Shown: piece by piece, positions 27,744-37,071 of the stretch
Layout of the letters: every line of letters begins with the position of its first letter
How positions within the stretch are numbered: position 1 is the stretch's first letter
Source: Pseudofrankia sp. DC12
GTDB lineage: Bacteria; Actinomycetota; Actinomycetes; Frankiales; Frankiaceae
Reading direction: 5' to 3'
Assembly: GCF_000966285.1 (NCBI RefSeq)
Contig: NZ_KQ031391.1
Coordinates: 907,138 to 971,137, forward strand
Length of the DNA: 64,000 nucleotides
Position numbers and translations under genes: made by a program
Notes under the pieces: model-generated
Seen by the model: the letters and a program-made list of their open reading frames with translations, nothing else
Database searches by the model: none
Told to the model about the DNA's origin: nothing

Positions 27744-30700
27744 AGCCCGCCGGACGCCGCGACGACGAGCCCGCGGCCGTCGGGCAGCCAGGCGCAGTCA
27801 CGGGCCGCCCCGTCGAAACGCATCAGCGTGACGCACCGCCAGCCCGTGGTCTCCCAGACCCGGGCCGAGCCGTCGCCGCCCGCGCTCGCGACGAACGCCC
27901 CGTCGGCGCTGACCGCCGCGGCGCGCACCGTGTGGCTGTGGCCGTCGAGGACCGGACCGGCTCGCCAGCCGTCGGTCCACCAGACCCGCACCGTGTGGTC
28001 GGCGCCGGCCGAGACCAGGAACCGGCCGTCGGGGGCGACCGCGAGGCCCAGCACCTCGTTCGAGTGCCCGGACAGCACGGCGAGTGGCTCAAGCGTCGCG
28101 ACGTCCCAGACCAGGATGTCGCGCTGGCCGCCGCCGACGGCCACCCACGAGCCGTCCGGCGCGACGACGCATCCCCGGTGCGGGTCCCCGACCGCCGCCG
28201 CCCCGGGCTGGACCGGCCCGCCTGCGGCCGCGGCGCCCGCCCGCGGCTCCCGGCCGGCAAACGAGGCGAGCCACTCGCCGCTCTGGGTGTCCCACATCCG
28301 CGTGACGCCGTCCCGGCAGGCGCCGGCCAGCCAGGAGCCGTCCGGTCCGACGGCATAGCCACGCACCTCGCTCGGCGCGCTCAGCACCGCCCGGATGGTG
28401 CCGGTCGCCGGCTCCCACAGCCGCACTCCGCCGTCGCGGCCAGGCACCGCGACCCAGCTGTCGTCGGGCGCGATCGCGCCGCCGCGGTTCGGGCTCAGCC
28501 GCTCCCCAGCCAGCGCCGCGCGGGGCTCGGCGGTAGCCACGTCCCACTGGACCGCGGTCGAGTCCTCGGAGACCGAGACGATCCAGGTTCCGTCGTTGCT
28601 GGCGACGCAGGCGCGCATCCCCTCGTCCCGCCCGCCCGGCGCGACGTCGGCGTCCGCGGACCGCACGTCCCAGATCCGCAGGACGCCGTGCCGCCCGGCG
28701 GAGACCAGCCAGGTCCCGTCGGCCGCCAGCGCGCAGACGGCCGCCGTCCCGCTCGGGCCGACGAGCTGGTGGCGCGCGCCCGTCGCCGTCTCCCAGAGCC
28801 GCACGATCCCGTCGGACGCGGTCGCGGCCAGCCAACCTCCGTCCGCGGACAGCGCGCAGCCCCGCGCCGGGCCGGTCGCGCCCAGGTCGTAGCGGGCGAC
28901 GGCCACGCCAGCCGCCGGGTCCCAGCGATACGCGATGCCGTCCTGGCCCACCGAGGCGAGCCAGTGCGGCCCGCTACAGGTGGCCAGCCGGCGCACCGGG
29001 CCGCGATGGCCAACCAACCGGCCAGCCGGGACGCCGTCGTCGGCGAACAGCCGGATCTGACCGTCCTCGCAGGCCGCCGCGAGCAGCCGGCCGTCCGGGC
29101 TGATCGCGACATCCCGCACCGGCTGCCCCGCCGCGACCGTGACCACGGGGCCGGGGCGGCCGGTCGCCGTGTCCCAGTACCGCACCGTGCCGTCGTCGCC
29201 GCAGCTGGCCAGCCAGTCCCCGGCCGGGGCGACCGCCACGCCGCGCACGGCGCCGTCGTGGCCGGGCAGGTCAAGCCGGGCCTGACCGCCGGCCGCTGGC
29301 CAGACCCGCGCCGTGCCATCCGCGCCGCCGGACACCAGCCAGTCACCGCTCGGCGCGATCGCGCAGGCGTGCACCGCGCCGCGGTGCCCGGCCAGGGTCG
29401 CGCGGGCCGCACCGGTGTCGGCCTCCCAGAGCCGGACGGTGCCGTCGGAGCTGGCGGAGGCCAACCAGTCGCCGGCCGGCGAGATCACGCAGGCGTCGAC
29501 CCAGGAGTGGTAATGGCCCGGCAGCACCCGGACCAGGCCCGGATGGGGCTGGTCCGGCAGGCTCCACCGGTTGACCAGCCGCGGCCCGGTCACCGTGCCG
29601 GCGAACCGGGCCAGCGGCTCGGCCAGCGCGGGCAGGCCGTCGAGCCGGCTGAGCAGTACCGCGTCCAGTGCCTCCGGCGGTTCCGTCGGGCTGAACAGGT
29701 GCGCGGTCTGGCGCAGCATCCGGCGAAGCGCGCGCGGTGCCCGGTCGGCCGGCGCCAGCTCCCGGGCCAGGGCGAGATCGGCGTCCAGGGCGACCAGGCC
29801 GAGGCCGGGCCGGCCCAGCTTCGCCGCCGTCCACCGCAGGTCCCGCACCAGCGCGAGCACCTCGTCGACCCGGCCGGCGCCGGCCAGGTGCGCGGTCAGG
29901 TGCGTCCACACGTAGCCGGCCCCGGCCGGCAGCCGCCACCACTGCGCCGGCTCGGCGGGCGTCGCGCCGGCGACCGGCGCCGGGATCACCGGGCCGAGGC
30001 CGTCGTCCAGGTCCTCGCCGTCCAGGCCAGGGCCGCCAGCGCCGGCCGCGCCGAGCAGCCGGTCGCGCAACGCGTCGCACAGCACCCCGTGCAGCTCGCG
30101 CAGCCGCTCCTCGCCGACGCGGACCCGCAGGTAGGAGCGCAGCACGTCCTGGAGCAGCAGGGCCGGCGGGTGCCGGTGGTAGGCGAGCACCAGCGACAGG
30201 TCCGCGAGCTCCTGACACAGGTCGTCGACCTCGTCGGGGCTCAGGTCGCCGGTGGCGCCCCAGTAGGCCTCCAGGACGTAGCGAGGGATGTCGGCGTCCT
30301 CCGGGAAGATCGCCAGCTCCAGGTACCGGTCGAGCTCGTCGCCGGTGAGCAGGCCGACGCTGGCCGACAGGGTCGCCTCGACCGCCTGGTTGCGGTCCTC
30401 CAGCCGGGTGACGTCGAAGGCGGTCGGGCCGCGTCGGTCCAGCCGGCGCAGGACCCGGTCGGCGGCGCGGGCGGGCGGCACGCCGTCGCGCACCATCCGC
30501 ACCAGCGCCCGGTTGACCAGCAGCAGCAGCACCGGCCAGCGGCCGGTCGCGTCGAGCAGCTGGTGCATCCGGTCCACCGGCAGCAGCCCGGCGGCCGGCG
30601 CCGAACCGTCGGCCGGCGGCCACCCGTCGTCGGCCGCCTCGACCCGAACCGGCGGCAGGCTCACCGCGCCGGCCCGGTCGGCGCGCACAGCCAGCGCCGA

Positions 30701-31927
30701 ACCGGGACCGGCGAGGTCGAGGGTGAGCAGCCGCTCGGCCTCGGCCTCGGCCATCCCCGCGACCTCGATCCGGTCGGCGAGGCCGGCGTCCGGCGGCAGG
30801 TCGCGCATCCGGGTGGTGACCAGCCGGACACAGCCCGGCCCGCCCTGCAGAAACGGGGCGAGCTGGCCGCGGACCCACACGTCGTCGACGACGAGCAGCC
30901 GCGGCGGCGAGCCGAGCAGCTCGCCGAGCCGGAAGCCGGCCTGCTCCGGGTCCGCGAGCGCCGGCCGGACGCCGGACAGTGCCTCACTCAGGTCGTTGAT
31001 CTTGTCGGCCAGGGTGGCACCGCTGACGGACTCGCCCAGCGTCACCCACAGCACGCCGCCGGGGAACGCCCCGGCGATCTCCGGCCGCCGGCAGACCTCC
31101 GCGGCGAGCGTCGTCTTCCCGAACCCGCCGACCCCGCGCAGCACGACGACCTGCGGCGCCCCACTCTGGCCGCGCGGCTCCAGCAGCCGGTCGAGCACCT
31201 GTCCGGTGAGCTCCGGGCGGGCCACCACCTTGCCGCGCCGCGACGGCACCATCCACGGACGGCGGCCGCCGGTGCCCAGCGCCGCAGGCCCGGGGGCGGC
31301 GCCGCCGACGCCGACCACCAGCACGGTCGCGCCACCACCACCGGACCGGACCAGGCCGTTGGCCGGCCCCGCCGAGGACTCGGCCTGCTCGCGCTGGCGG
31401 TCGCGCAGCTTGACCAGGGCGTCCAGCACCGCGGTCTCCAGGTCCGCCGGCGAGCGGAAGGCCGTGGTGATGATGCCGGCAGCCCGCAGCTCGTCGCGGA
31501 ACCTGCGCTGCCGGTCGCCGTAGGACAGGTCGGAGAACTCCTGGATCGGGACGACGGAGTCGTCGGCGAGCAGGAAGACCAGCCGCGGGATCCCGGCCTG
31601 GGTGGCGGCCTCGAACTCCAGCTGGGTGTAGGAGAGGTCCGGCTGCTCCCGGGTCGGCGAGCCGTACCGGAACCCGATCAGGCCGACGTAGACGTCGCTC
31701 GCCCGCACCTGCGCGGCGCAGAAGTCGGCCGGCGGCTCGTCGTGAGCCCCGAAGTAGGCCATGTCGACGGCGACGTCACCGGCCCGGGCCACCGCGCGCT
31801 CGGCCGCGGCGACGAACGACAGGTCGCGCGGGTACTGGCGCAGCTCACCCGTGTGGCTGAGGAAGACCCGACGGCGCTCGCCGACCCGCCATCGCTCCGG
31901 GGACGATCCCCACCGATCCGGCAACAC
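27716..31927 (-). CDS. STAND ATPase: DUF4062 - NB-ARC - 14 WD40 repeats
   Basis: Protein of 1403 residues. Residues about 19-175 form a DUF4062 domain (RVFLSHTGELRQYPRD ... VYVGLIGFRYGS ... LSYTQLEFEAA), common as an N-terminal sensor or effector in STAND proteins. An NB-ARC-type ATPase follows: P-loop GVGGFGKTT at 265-273, Walker B LLVVDDVW, and sensor LVTTRM. A helical region links to about 580 residues with 14 WD40 repeats (GH...W-D/E units), enough for two seven-bladed propellers. The architecture is like Apaf-1 and like bacterial anti-phage or signalling STAND proteins. Cytoplasmic; start GTG at 31927. The trigger and output are unknown. Confidence 0.88.
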   Translation of the reverse strand: MLPDRWGSSPERWRVGERRRVFLSHTGELRQYPRDLSFVAAAERAVARAGDVAVDMAYFGAHDEPPADFCAAQVRASDVYVGLIGFRYGSPTREQPDLSYTQLEFEAATQAGIPRLVFLLADDSVVPIQEFSDLSYGDRQRRFRDELRAAGIITTAFRSPADLETAVLDALVKLRDRQREQAESSAGPANGLVRSGGGGATVLVVGVGGAAPGPAALGTGGRRPWMVPSRRGKVVARPELTGQVLDRLLEPRGQSGAPQVVVLRGVGGFGKTTLAAEVCRRPEIAGAFPGGVLWVTLGESVSGATLADKINDLSEALSGVRPALADPEQAGFRLGELLGSPPRLLVVDDVWVRGQLAPFLQGGPGCVRLVTTRMRDLPPDAGLADRIEVAGMAEAEAERLLTLDLAGPGSALAVRADRAGAVSLPPVRVEAADDGWPPADGSAPAAGLLPVDRMHQLLDATGRWPVLLLLVNRALVRMVRDGVPPARAADRVLRRLDRRGPTAFDVTRLEDRNQAVEATLSASVGLLTGDELDRYLELAIFPEDADIPRYVLEAYWGATGDLSPDEVDDLCQELADLSLVLAYHRHPPALLLQDVLRSYLRVRVGEERLRELHGVLCDALRDRLLGAAGAGGPGLDGEDLDDGLGPVIPAPVAGATPAEPAQWWRLPAGAGYVWTHLTAHLAGAGRVDEVLALVRDLRWTAAKLGRPGLGLVALDADLALARELAPADRAPRALRRMLRQTAHLFSPTEPPEALDAVLLSRLDGLPALAEPLARFAGTVTGPRLVNRWSLPDQPHPGLVRVLPGHYHSWVDACVISPAGDWLASASSDGTVRLWEADTGAARATLAGHRGAVHACAIAPSGDWLVSGGADGTARVWPAAGGQARLDLPGHDGAVRGVAVAPAGDWLASCGDDGTVRYWDTATGRPGPVVTVAAGQPVRDVAISPDGRLLAAACEDGQIRLFADDGVPAGRLVGHRGPVRRLATCSGPHWLASVGQDGIAYRWDPAAGVAVARYDLGATGPARGCALSADGGWLAATASDGIVRLWETATGARHQLVGPSGTAAVCALAADGTWLVSAGRHGVLRIWDVRSADADVAPGGRDEGMRACVASNDGTWIVSVSEDSTAVQWDVATAEPRAALAGERLSPNRGGAIAPDDSWVAVPGRDGGVRLWEPATGTIRAVLSAPSEVRGYAVGPDGSWLAGACRDGVTRMWDTQSGEWLASFAGREPRAGAAAAGGPVQPGAAAVGDPHRGCVVAPDGSWVAVGGGQRDILVWDVATLEPLAVLSGHSNEVLGLAVAPDGRFLVSAGADHTVRVWWTDGWRAGPVLDGHSHTVRAAAVSADGAFVASAGGDGSARVWETTGWRCVTLMRFDGAARDCAWLPDGRGLVVAASGGLYLYDLVLD

Positions 31928-32063
31928 ACCGGAAAGCTACCGCTTCCGGCGCACGTCAACTGCGCTACGTCGCCACGGCGCCCTCCGACGGCCGGATGGG
32001 CCTTGCGGGCCTTCGTCGGGGCGGCCGGGCCGGCGCTTCGAGCCATCGGGTAGTAAGGACCTT

Positions 32064-33377
32064 GTGGAGAACCCGCAGAGCGCCCACGCCGGGACCGCGG
32101 CCCCAGGCCCCGAGTCGCCGACGGCCGTAGCGGCCCCGGCGAGCGAGGCCGGCACGGCCCCGGACCCCGAGCCCGCCGCCACCGGGACCAGCAGAGCCAC
32201 CGGGACCGGCACCACTCCCGAGACCAGCGCAGAACCCGAGACCATCACCGCTCTTGAGGCCAGCGCCGTTCTTGAGGTCAGCCCAGAGCCCGCGCCGATC
32301 GGCCCGATACCCGAACCGGACGCCGCCATCGCCGCCGCCGAGCAGGCCGCGGCGCGCGGCCGGGCCCGGGCGCTGGACCTACCGGCGGACGGGTTCGGCC
32401 GGCTGGCCGAGGTCTCGGTCTGGATCGCCGCCGCGCAGGGCGCCTCGCCGCCCCGGCCGATCACCCGCGCCCGGGCGGTCCTGCTCGCCGCCGACCACGG
32501 CGTCGCCGCGGGCGGCCTGTACCCGTGGCCGGCCGGCGCGACCGCGCGCCGGGCCGCCGCCGTCGCCGCCGGTGGCTCCCCGCTGGCCGTCCTCGCCCGC
32601 CGCGGCGGGGTCGGCCTCCGGGTCGTCGACGTCGCCGTCGCCGACACCGCGGACGAGGCCACTCCCGCCCCGGCCACCGGCTACCGCGTGCGCGCCGGCA
32701 ACGGGCGGATCGACCAGGACGACGCGCTGACCGTCCCCGAGCTGGACCTGGCGTTCGCGACCGGCCGGCGGCTGGCCGACGAGGAGATCGACGGCGGGGC
32801 CGACCTACTGGTCACGGGCGCGCTCGGCGTCGGCGCGGATACCGCGGCCGCCGTCGTCATCGCCGCGTTGCGTGACCTCGAGCCGATCGACGTCGTCGAC
32901 CGGGGCGACGGGTCGGACGACGAGCGGTGGATGCTGCGCACCGCGGCCATCCGGGACGCGCTGCGCCGGGTCCGACCGTTCGCCTCCGACCCGCGCTCGG
33001 TGCTGCGGGTGGCCGGTGGCGCGGACCTCGCGGCGCTGACCGGCCTGCTGATCCAGGCCGCCCTGCGGCGCACCCCGGTGATCATCGACGGCGTGCCGGG
33101 CTGTGCCGCAGCGCTGACCGCCGAGCGGATCGCCCCCGGGGCGCGGGCGTGGTGGCTGGTAGGCGCCGAGCCCGGCGACCCGGCGGCGACGCACGCCGTC
33201 GGCACGCTCGGTCTGCGGTCGTTCATCGACCTGAAGACCCGCACCGACGACGGCAGCGGCGCGCTCGCGGCCGCCACGCTGGTGATCGACGCTGTGGAGA
33301 CAGCCGTCGACCTGGACGCCGCCGCGGCGACCGTCAGACGACCCGACGACGACCTCAACATCCCGGACATCACCTGA
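32064..33377 (+). CDS. cobT: CobT-like nicotinate-nucleotide:DMB phosphoribosyltransferase, divergent
   Basis: Protein of 437 residues with about 85 low-complexity residues first. The core follows CobT in order: GFGRLAEVSVWIAAAQG, VLLAADHGVAAGG, GGSPLAVLARRGGVGLRVVDV, DLLVTGALGVGADTAAAVV, DGSDDERWMLRTAAIRDALR and VIIDGVPGCAAAL. CobT forms alpha-ribazole phosphate for the lower ligand of B12. Two catalytic motifs are altered: the GE/DMGIGNTT segment reads GALGVGADT, and LGEGTGA near the C-terminus reads TDDGSGA (Asp for the catalytic Glu). Activity is therefore doubtful. GTG at 32064 follows an AAGGA. A truncated cobS follows, and a decayed second copy lies at 35466-36104. Confidence 0.78.
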   Translation: MENPQSAHAGTAAPGPESPTAVAAPASEAGTAPDPEPAATGTSRATGTGTTPETSAEPETITALEASAVLEVSPEPAPIGPIPEPDAAIAAAEQAAARGRARALDLPADGFGRLAEVSVWIAAAQGASPPRPITRARAVLLAADHGVAAGGLYPWPAGATARRAAAVAAGGSPLAVLARRGGVGLRVVDVAVADTADEATPAPATGYRVRAGNGRIDQDDALTVPELDLAFATGRRLADEEIDGGADLLVTGALGVGADTAAAVVIAALRDLEPIDVVDRGDGSDDERWMLRTAAIRDALRRVRPFASDPRSVLRVAGGADLAALTGLLIQAALRRTPVIIDGVPGCAAALTAERIAPGARAWWLVGAEPGDPAATHAVGTLGLRSFIDLKTRTDDGSGALAAATLVIDAVETAVDLDAAAATVRRPDDDLNIPDIT

Positions 33378-33402
33378 TGGGCGCCCCGCCCCGGCTGGAT
33401 CA

Positions 33403-33570
33403 TTGATCAGCCCACGCGCCGCGCTCGCGGCGCTGGTGCTCGCACCCACCCGGGAGCCGGTGAACCGTCGCGAGGCCGCCTGGTTCCCGGCGCTCGCGCC
33501 GATCGGCGGCCTGCTGGTCGGCGTGCTGACCGGCGCGGTCGTCTTCGCGACGCGGATCCGGGCGGCGAAC
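33403..33570 (+). pseudogene. cobS: Truncated cobS (N-terminal fragment)
   Basis: After cobT, a TTG-started frame encodes about 55 residues resembling the N-terminus of adenosylcobinamide-GDP ribazoletransferase (T-R-E-P-V-N-R-R-E-A-A-W-F-P-x-x-x-P-I-G-G-L-L-V-G). Similarity to cobS, and to the second copy at 36131, ends near 33570. Beyond that the sequence is unrelated and runs into the 3' end of the ATPase gene. The remaining about 200 residues of CobS are absent. Confidence 0.7.
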
Positions 33571-33628
33571 GCTCGGTCTCCGTCGCCGCCAACGCCGGTT
33601 GAGACCGTCGTAGCCGAACCAGGGGGTT

Positions 33629-35212
33629 TCAGGCGCGCAGGAGGGTGATGGTGCGACCGGTGGCGCTGGTCGTGGCAGAGAGGGCTGTGCGTTCCGCGAT
33701 GGGCTTGGCTGTGGGGCGGCGGTCGAAGATGACGAGGGTGCCGGTGTCGAGGGCCAGGCGGTCGAGGTAGCTGTCGAGCTGAGCGAGGCCCTTGGCGAGC
33801 GGGTCCGCGTCACCGTCGGCGCGGGCCTTGAGCTCGAACGCCTCTCGCTGGACGGCGGGTCTCCCGGCTGGCCCCGGGTAGGGCCAGCGGACGAGGAGGT
33901 CGATGCGGCCGCGGCCGACGCCGTACTCCCGGTCGACATAGCCTCCGCCATTGATGACGCGCTGGAGGAAGGCCATGAGGACGAGGTGGGGCGCGGCCTC
34001 GTGATAGACCTGGCGAGACATCAGAATGTCGCCGTTGGCCCTCCAGAATCTGGTGAACTCGTTGAGGAGGCCGGGAATGTCGAGGCGGCCGTCGACGAGG
34101 ACGAACGCACGCGGCCCGGGCGCGTCAGCCGAGAACTCAAGCACGCGGTCGGTAAGGACCCTGGCGACGACCTCCCGGTAGATCGGGTTGGCGATGCGGA
34201 CCGGTGGGGTCTGCGCGAGCAGACCGAGATCGCGGGCGTACTGGACGTCATCGGCTGGCGGGTCGACGGCAGGCTCGGTCCCAGCCAGCACGGGTTCGAT
34301 GATGACGCGGACCCTGGGCTCGTTGAGCTTGTCAGCGAGCGAGTCAAGGTGGGTTGCCCGGGCGCGGATGAGCCGTTCTTTCGCTTCCTCCACATGGCCC
34401 GCGCTGATCGGCTCGGCCGGCGGTACTTCCATCTCGTCGACGATTTCCGCGGCAAGGGCGTTCACCAGCCAGGGCTGGCCGGCTGTCAGCTCCATGACCT
34501 TGCCAACAGCTTCCGCGGTGAAGACCTGGCCGGTTTCTGCGGTGTGCTGCCCGTAAAGCTCGCGCACGTCGTCGAGGTCGAAGTCACCCAGCCGCAGCGA
34601 CTTAACGATGATGTTGAACGGGCTCGGCCCGCCGAGCCGGACCGGGTCGCCGCCCGCCGCTGCTTTGTAGTCGCGAAGGTCGCGGAGGCCGCAGAGCGCG
34701 ACGGACGAGGGGAAGCCCTCCGGCCGGCCACCCGCGCCGCTGCGCAGCTGACCGAGGACGCTGACCAGCGTCCTGCCCTCCAAGGCGTCGATCTCGTCAA
34801 GAAACAGCACAACAGGCCTCGGGCAGGCCTCCGACCACGCCTGCAGCGCGGCGCCCAGCAGGCCACCATCCGACGCTTCGGGCCACAGCGGCGGGCGCAG
34901 CTCCGGCGGCAGCGTGACCCGTGCGTCGGCACGAAGCCGGTCGAGGATCGCTCGGGTAGCCGCACCCACGTCATCGCCCCAGGGCCGCCCGGGCTCACAG
35001 GAAGTCAGCAGCGCGGCGTGCCCGCCACCGGCCGTCAGCTCCCGCGCCAGTGCGCCCAGCGTGGTCGTCTTCCCGGTCTGCCGCGGCGCATGCACCACGA
35101 AGTACGACAGGCGCTCGACGAGCCGCGGAACCTCCGGGAGCCGCGCGGAGGCCGGGATCATGTAGTGATTCGACGGGTTGCAGGGCCCAGCCGTGTTGAA
35201 CCAGCGAGCCAT
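33629..35212 (-). CDS. AAA-like ATPase with C-terminal PD-(D/E)XK nuclease-like domain
   Basis: Protein of 527 residues. The N-terminal half is an AAA-ATPase-like domain with Walker A APRQTGKTTT (about 43-52), Walker B VVLFLDEIDAL and a GQPWLVNALA segment. The C-terminal part has a PD-(D/E)XK-type signature: GRGRIDLLVRW, then EAFELKA, then QLDSYLDRL and GTLVIFD. Such ATPase-nuclease fusions occur as scattered accessory genes; their role is unknown. It lies between two partial copies of cobT-cobS, in the opposite orientation, as if inserted there. Start ATG at 35212. Confidence 0.82.
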   Translation of the reverse strand: MARWFNTAGPCNPSNHYMIPASARLPEVPRLVERLSYFVVHAPRQTGKTTTLGALARELTAGGGHAALLTSCEPGRPWGDDVGAATRAILDRLRADARVTLPPELRPPLWPEASDGGLLGAALQAWSEACPRPVVLFLDEIDALEGRTLVSVLGQLRSGAGGRPEGFPSSVALCGLRDLRDYKAAAGGDPVRLGGPSPFNIIVKSLRLGDFDLDDVRELYGQHTAETGQVFTAEAVGKVMELTAGQPWLVNALAAEIVDEMEVPPAEPISAGHVEEAKERLIRARATHLDSLADKLNEPRVRVIIEPVLAGTEPAVDPPADDVQYARDLGLLAQTPPVRIANPIYREVVARVLTDRVLEFSADAPGPRAFVLVDGRLDIPGLLNEFTRFWRANGDILMSRQVYHEAAPHLVLMAFLQRVINGGGYVDREYGVGRGRIDLLVRWPYPGPAGRPAVQREAFELKARADGDADPLAKGLAQLDSYLDRLALDTGTLVIFDRRPTAKPIAERTALSATTSATGRTITLLRA

Positions 35213-35465
35213 CGCCTACCACCCTCCGCGGCCCCGAGGCATCAGTCGATCACCGTTGCCACTGTACGGGCAACCCCCGCCCCTGAGCCAAGTTGACGTG
35301 GCGCTCAGCCACACCTCCGAGGTCGCGAACCCGCCGCCGGCAGGCCGTACACCGACCGGGTTCCCGACCAGGCCACGTTGCTGGGTCCCGTGCTCGCGTC
35401 AACGCAACCCCGCGGCGCCCTGGCACCGAAAAACGGGGGTCCGCCGTGCGGTAGTCGCGACCGCC

Positions 35466-36104
35466 GCCCCGAACTCAACCTGGCGTTCGCGACCGGCCGG
35501 CGGCCGACGAGGAGATCGACGGCGGCGCCGACCTGCTGGTCACGGGCACGCTCGGCGTCGGCGCGGACACCGCCGCCGCGGTCGTCGTCGCCGCGCTGCG
35601 CGACCTCGAGCCGATCGACGTCGTCGACCGCGGCGACGGCTCGGACGACGAGCGGTGGATGCTGCGTACGGCGGCGATCCGCGACGCGCTGCGCCGGGCC
35701 CGGCCGTTCGCCGCCGACCCGCGCTCGGTGCTGCAGGTCGCCGGCGGCGCCGACCTCGCCGCGCTCTGCGGACTGCTCGTCCAGGCCGCGCTGCGGCAAA
35801 CTCCGGTGATCATCGACGGCGCGCCTGGCCGCGCCGCGGCGCTCGCCGCCGAGCGGATCGCGCCCGGCGCGCGCGTGGTGGCTGGTTGGGCGCCGAGTCC
35901 AGCGACCCGTCGGCGAAGCACGTCGTCGGCACGCTCGGTCTGCGGTCACTGATCGACCTGCGGACACGCGCCGACGACGGCACCAGCGCCCTCGCAGCCG
36001 CCGCCCTGGTCATCGGCGCGGTGGAGACCGCCGTCGACCTCGACGCCGCCGCCACGACCGTCAGACGGCCCGACGACGAGCTCAACATCCCGGACATCAC
36101 CTGA
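35466..36104 (+). pseudogene. cobT: Decayed second copy of cobT (3' half)
   Basis: The DNA from 35466 is clearly similar to 32736-33377 over the whole 3' half of cobT, to the shared ending AACATCCCGGACATCACCTGA. A four-base deletion at about 35500 (CGGCGGCTGGCCGACG became CGGCGGCCGACG) and a one-base insertion near 35890 shift the frame. The 5' half is missing. Most differences from the first copy are at wobble positions, so the duplication is old or came from a related strain. Confidence 0.85.
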
Positions 36105-36130
36105 CAGGCGGCCCCGTCCCGGATGGGCCA

Positions 36131-36460
36131 TTGATCAGGACCCGCGCCGCGCTCACGGCACTGGTGTCCTCGCCCATCCGGGACCCGGTGAGCCGGCGAG
36201 GCCGACCGGTTCACGGCGCTGGCGCCGATCGGCGGCCTGCTGATCGGGGTGCTGACCGACGCGGTCGTCTTCGCGCCGCGGATCTGGGCCAGGCTGCCCG
36301 AACGGGCAGGCTCAGCCGCTGCTCCCGGCGGCGGCCGGCGTCGCGACGCTGGCGCTGCTGACCCGAGCCCGGCATCTCGCCGGCCTGGCCACGGTCGCTG
36401 ATGCGCTCGCCAGCGGGCGTATGGAGCCGCTCCGGCTCGGCCGACCCGCACCGCCCGGCG
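36131..36460 (+). pseudogene. cobS: Decayed second copy of cobS
   Basis: Follows the cobT pseudogene with the same spacing as in copy 1. The start (GATCAG-n-CCCGCGCCGCGCTC) and the A-P-I-G-G-L-L-I-G segment match the truncated copy, but a two-base deletion near 36200 shifts the frame. Unlike copy 1 it extends further: LALLTRARHLAGLATVADALAS at about 36345-36415 matches the CobS motif LTGALHLDGLADTADGL. After about 36460 similarity fades, and nothing else is supported up to 36734. Confidence 0.7.
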
Positions 36461-36734
36461 CTCCAGATCGATTCCCCACCGCAAGCCGCGGCGCCGGGCG
36501 CGCTACTGGCCATCGTGATGACCGCCCTGTTAGCCGCCGCCGTCGGCCGCTTCGACTATGACGGCGGCGGCATCACCCGAGCCGTGCGCGCACTGATCGT
36601 GCTCGAAGGGAATGGGAAGGGTAGACGCCGCGCCCCCGTACACGCCTACAGAACCCGAAGCCCACCAGCACCGCGCGGCGGGGCGACACAGCGAACAATC
36701 TTTTGAACTCCTACTAACTTGCGGCACCCGACAC

Positions 36735-37067
36735 TCATATCACCTCGCGCCGCAGGAATTCCAACCCATTCACAGACTCCAGCCGAAGACGGTAGAAGTC
36801 CCCGTCGCTCACCTTATCAACTGAGAGCAAAGTTACATACTCACCGAATTCAGGCTCGAAAAGGAAGGGGCCGTCTTCGTCGACCAGCTCATTTCGCTGG
36901 ATTCTAAATTTTTCGCCGAAAGAACCGAGGAAGAGAAGATAGTCACCCCCCATATAGTCACTTTCATGCCAGGAGAAGTCGATCTCGAGCGCAGGCTCAA
37001 CCGCCATCCGCATGGCCTCGACAGACAGAACTCGAGACCCATAAAGATCGTAAGTGTGACGGGTCAT
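36735..37067 (-). CDS. Candidate immunity protein for the RHS toxin
   Basis: Protein of 110 residues, acidic and soluble (ALEIDFSWHESDYMGGDYLLFLGSFGEKF). It starts four bases after the stop of the RHS toxin gene, and both lie in DNA with clearly lower GC than the rest of the window. A small gene directly after a toxin C-terminus is the standard arrangement for polymorphic toxin immunity genes. No named immunity family recognised. Confidence 0.7.
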   Translation of the reverse strand: MTRHTYDLYGSRVLSVEAMRMAVEPALEIDFSWHESDYMGGDYLLFLGSFGEKFRIQRNELVDEDGPFLFEPEFGEYVTLLSVDKVSDGDFYRLRLESVNGLEFLRREVI

Positions 37068-37071
37068 GGAA

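Noticed and set aside
26624..32053. Plus-strand open frame of 1809 codons opposite the STAND ATPase
   Set aside because: Antisense shadow of WD40 repeats: low complexity, no ribosome binding site and no recognisable domain.
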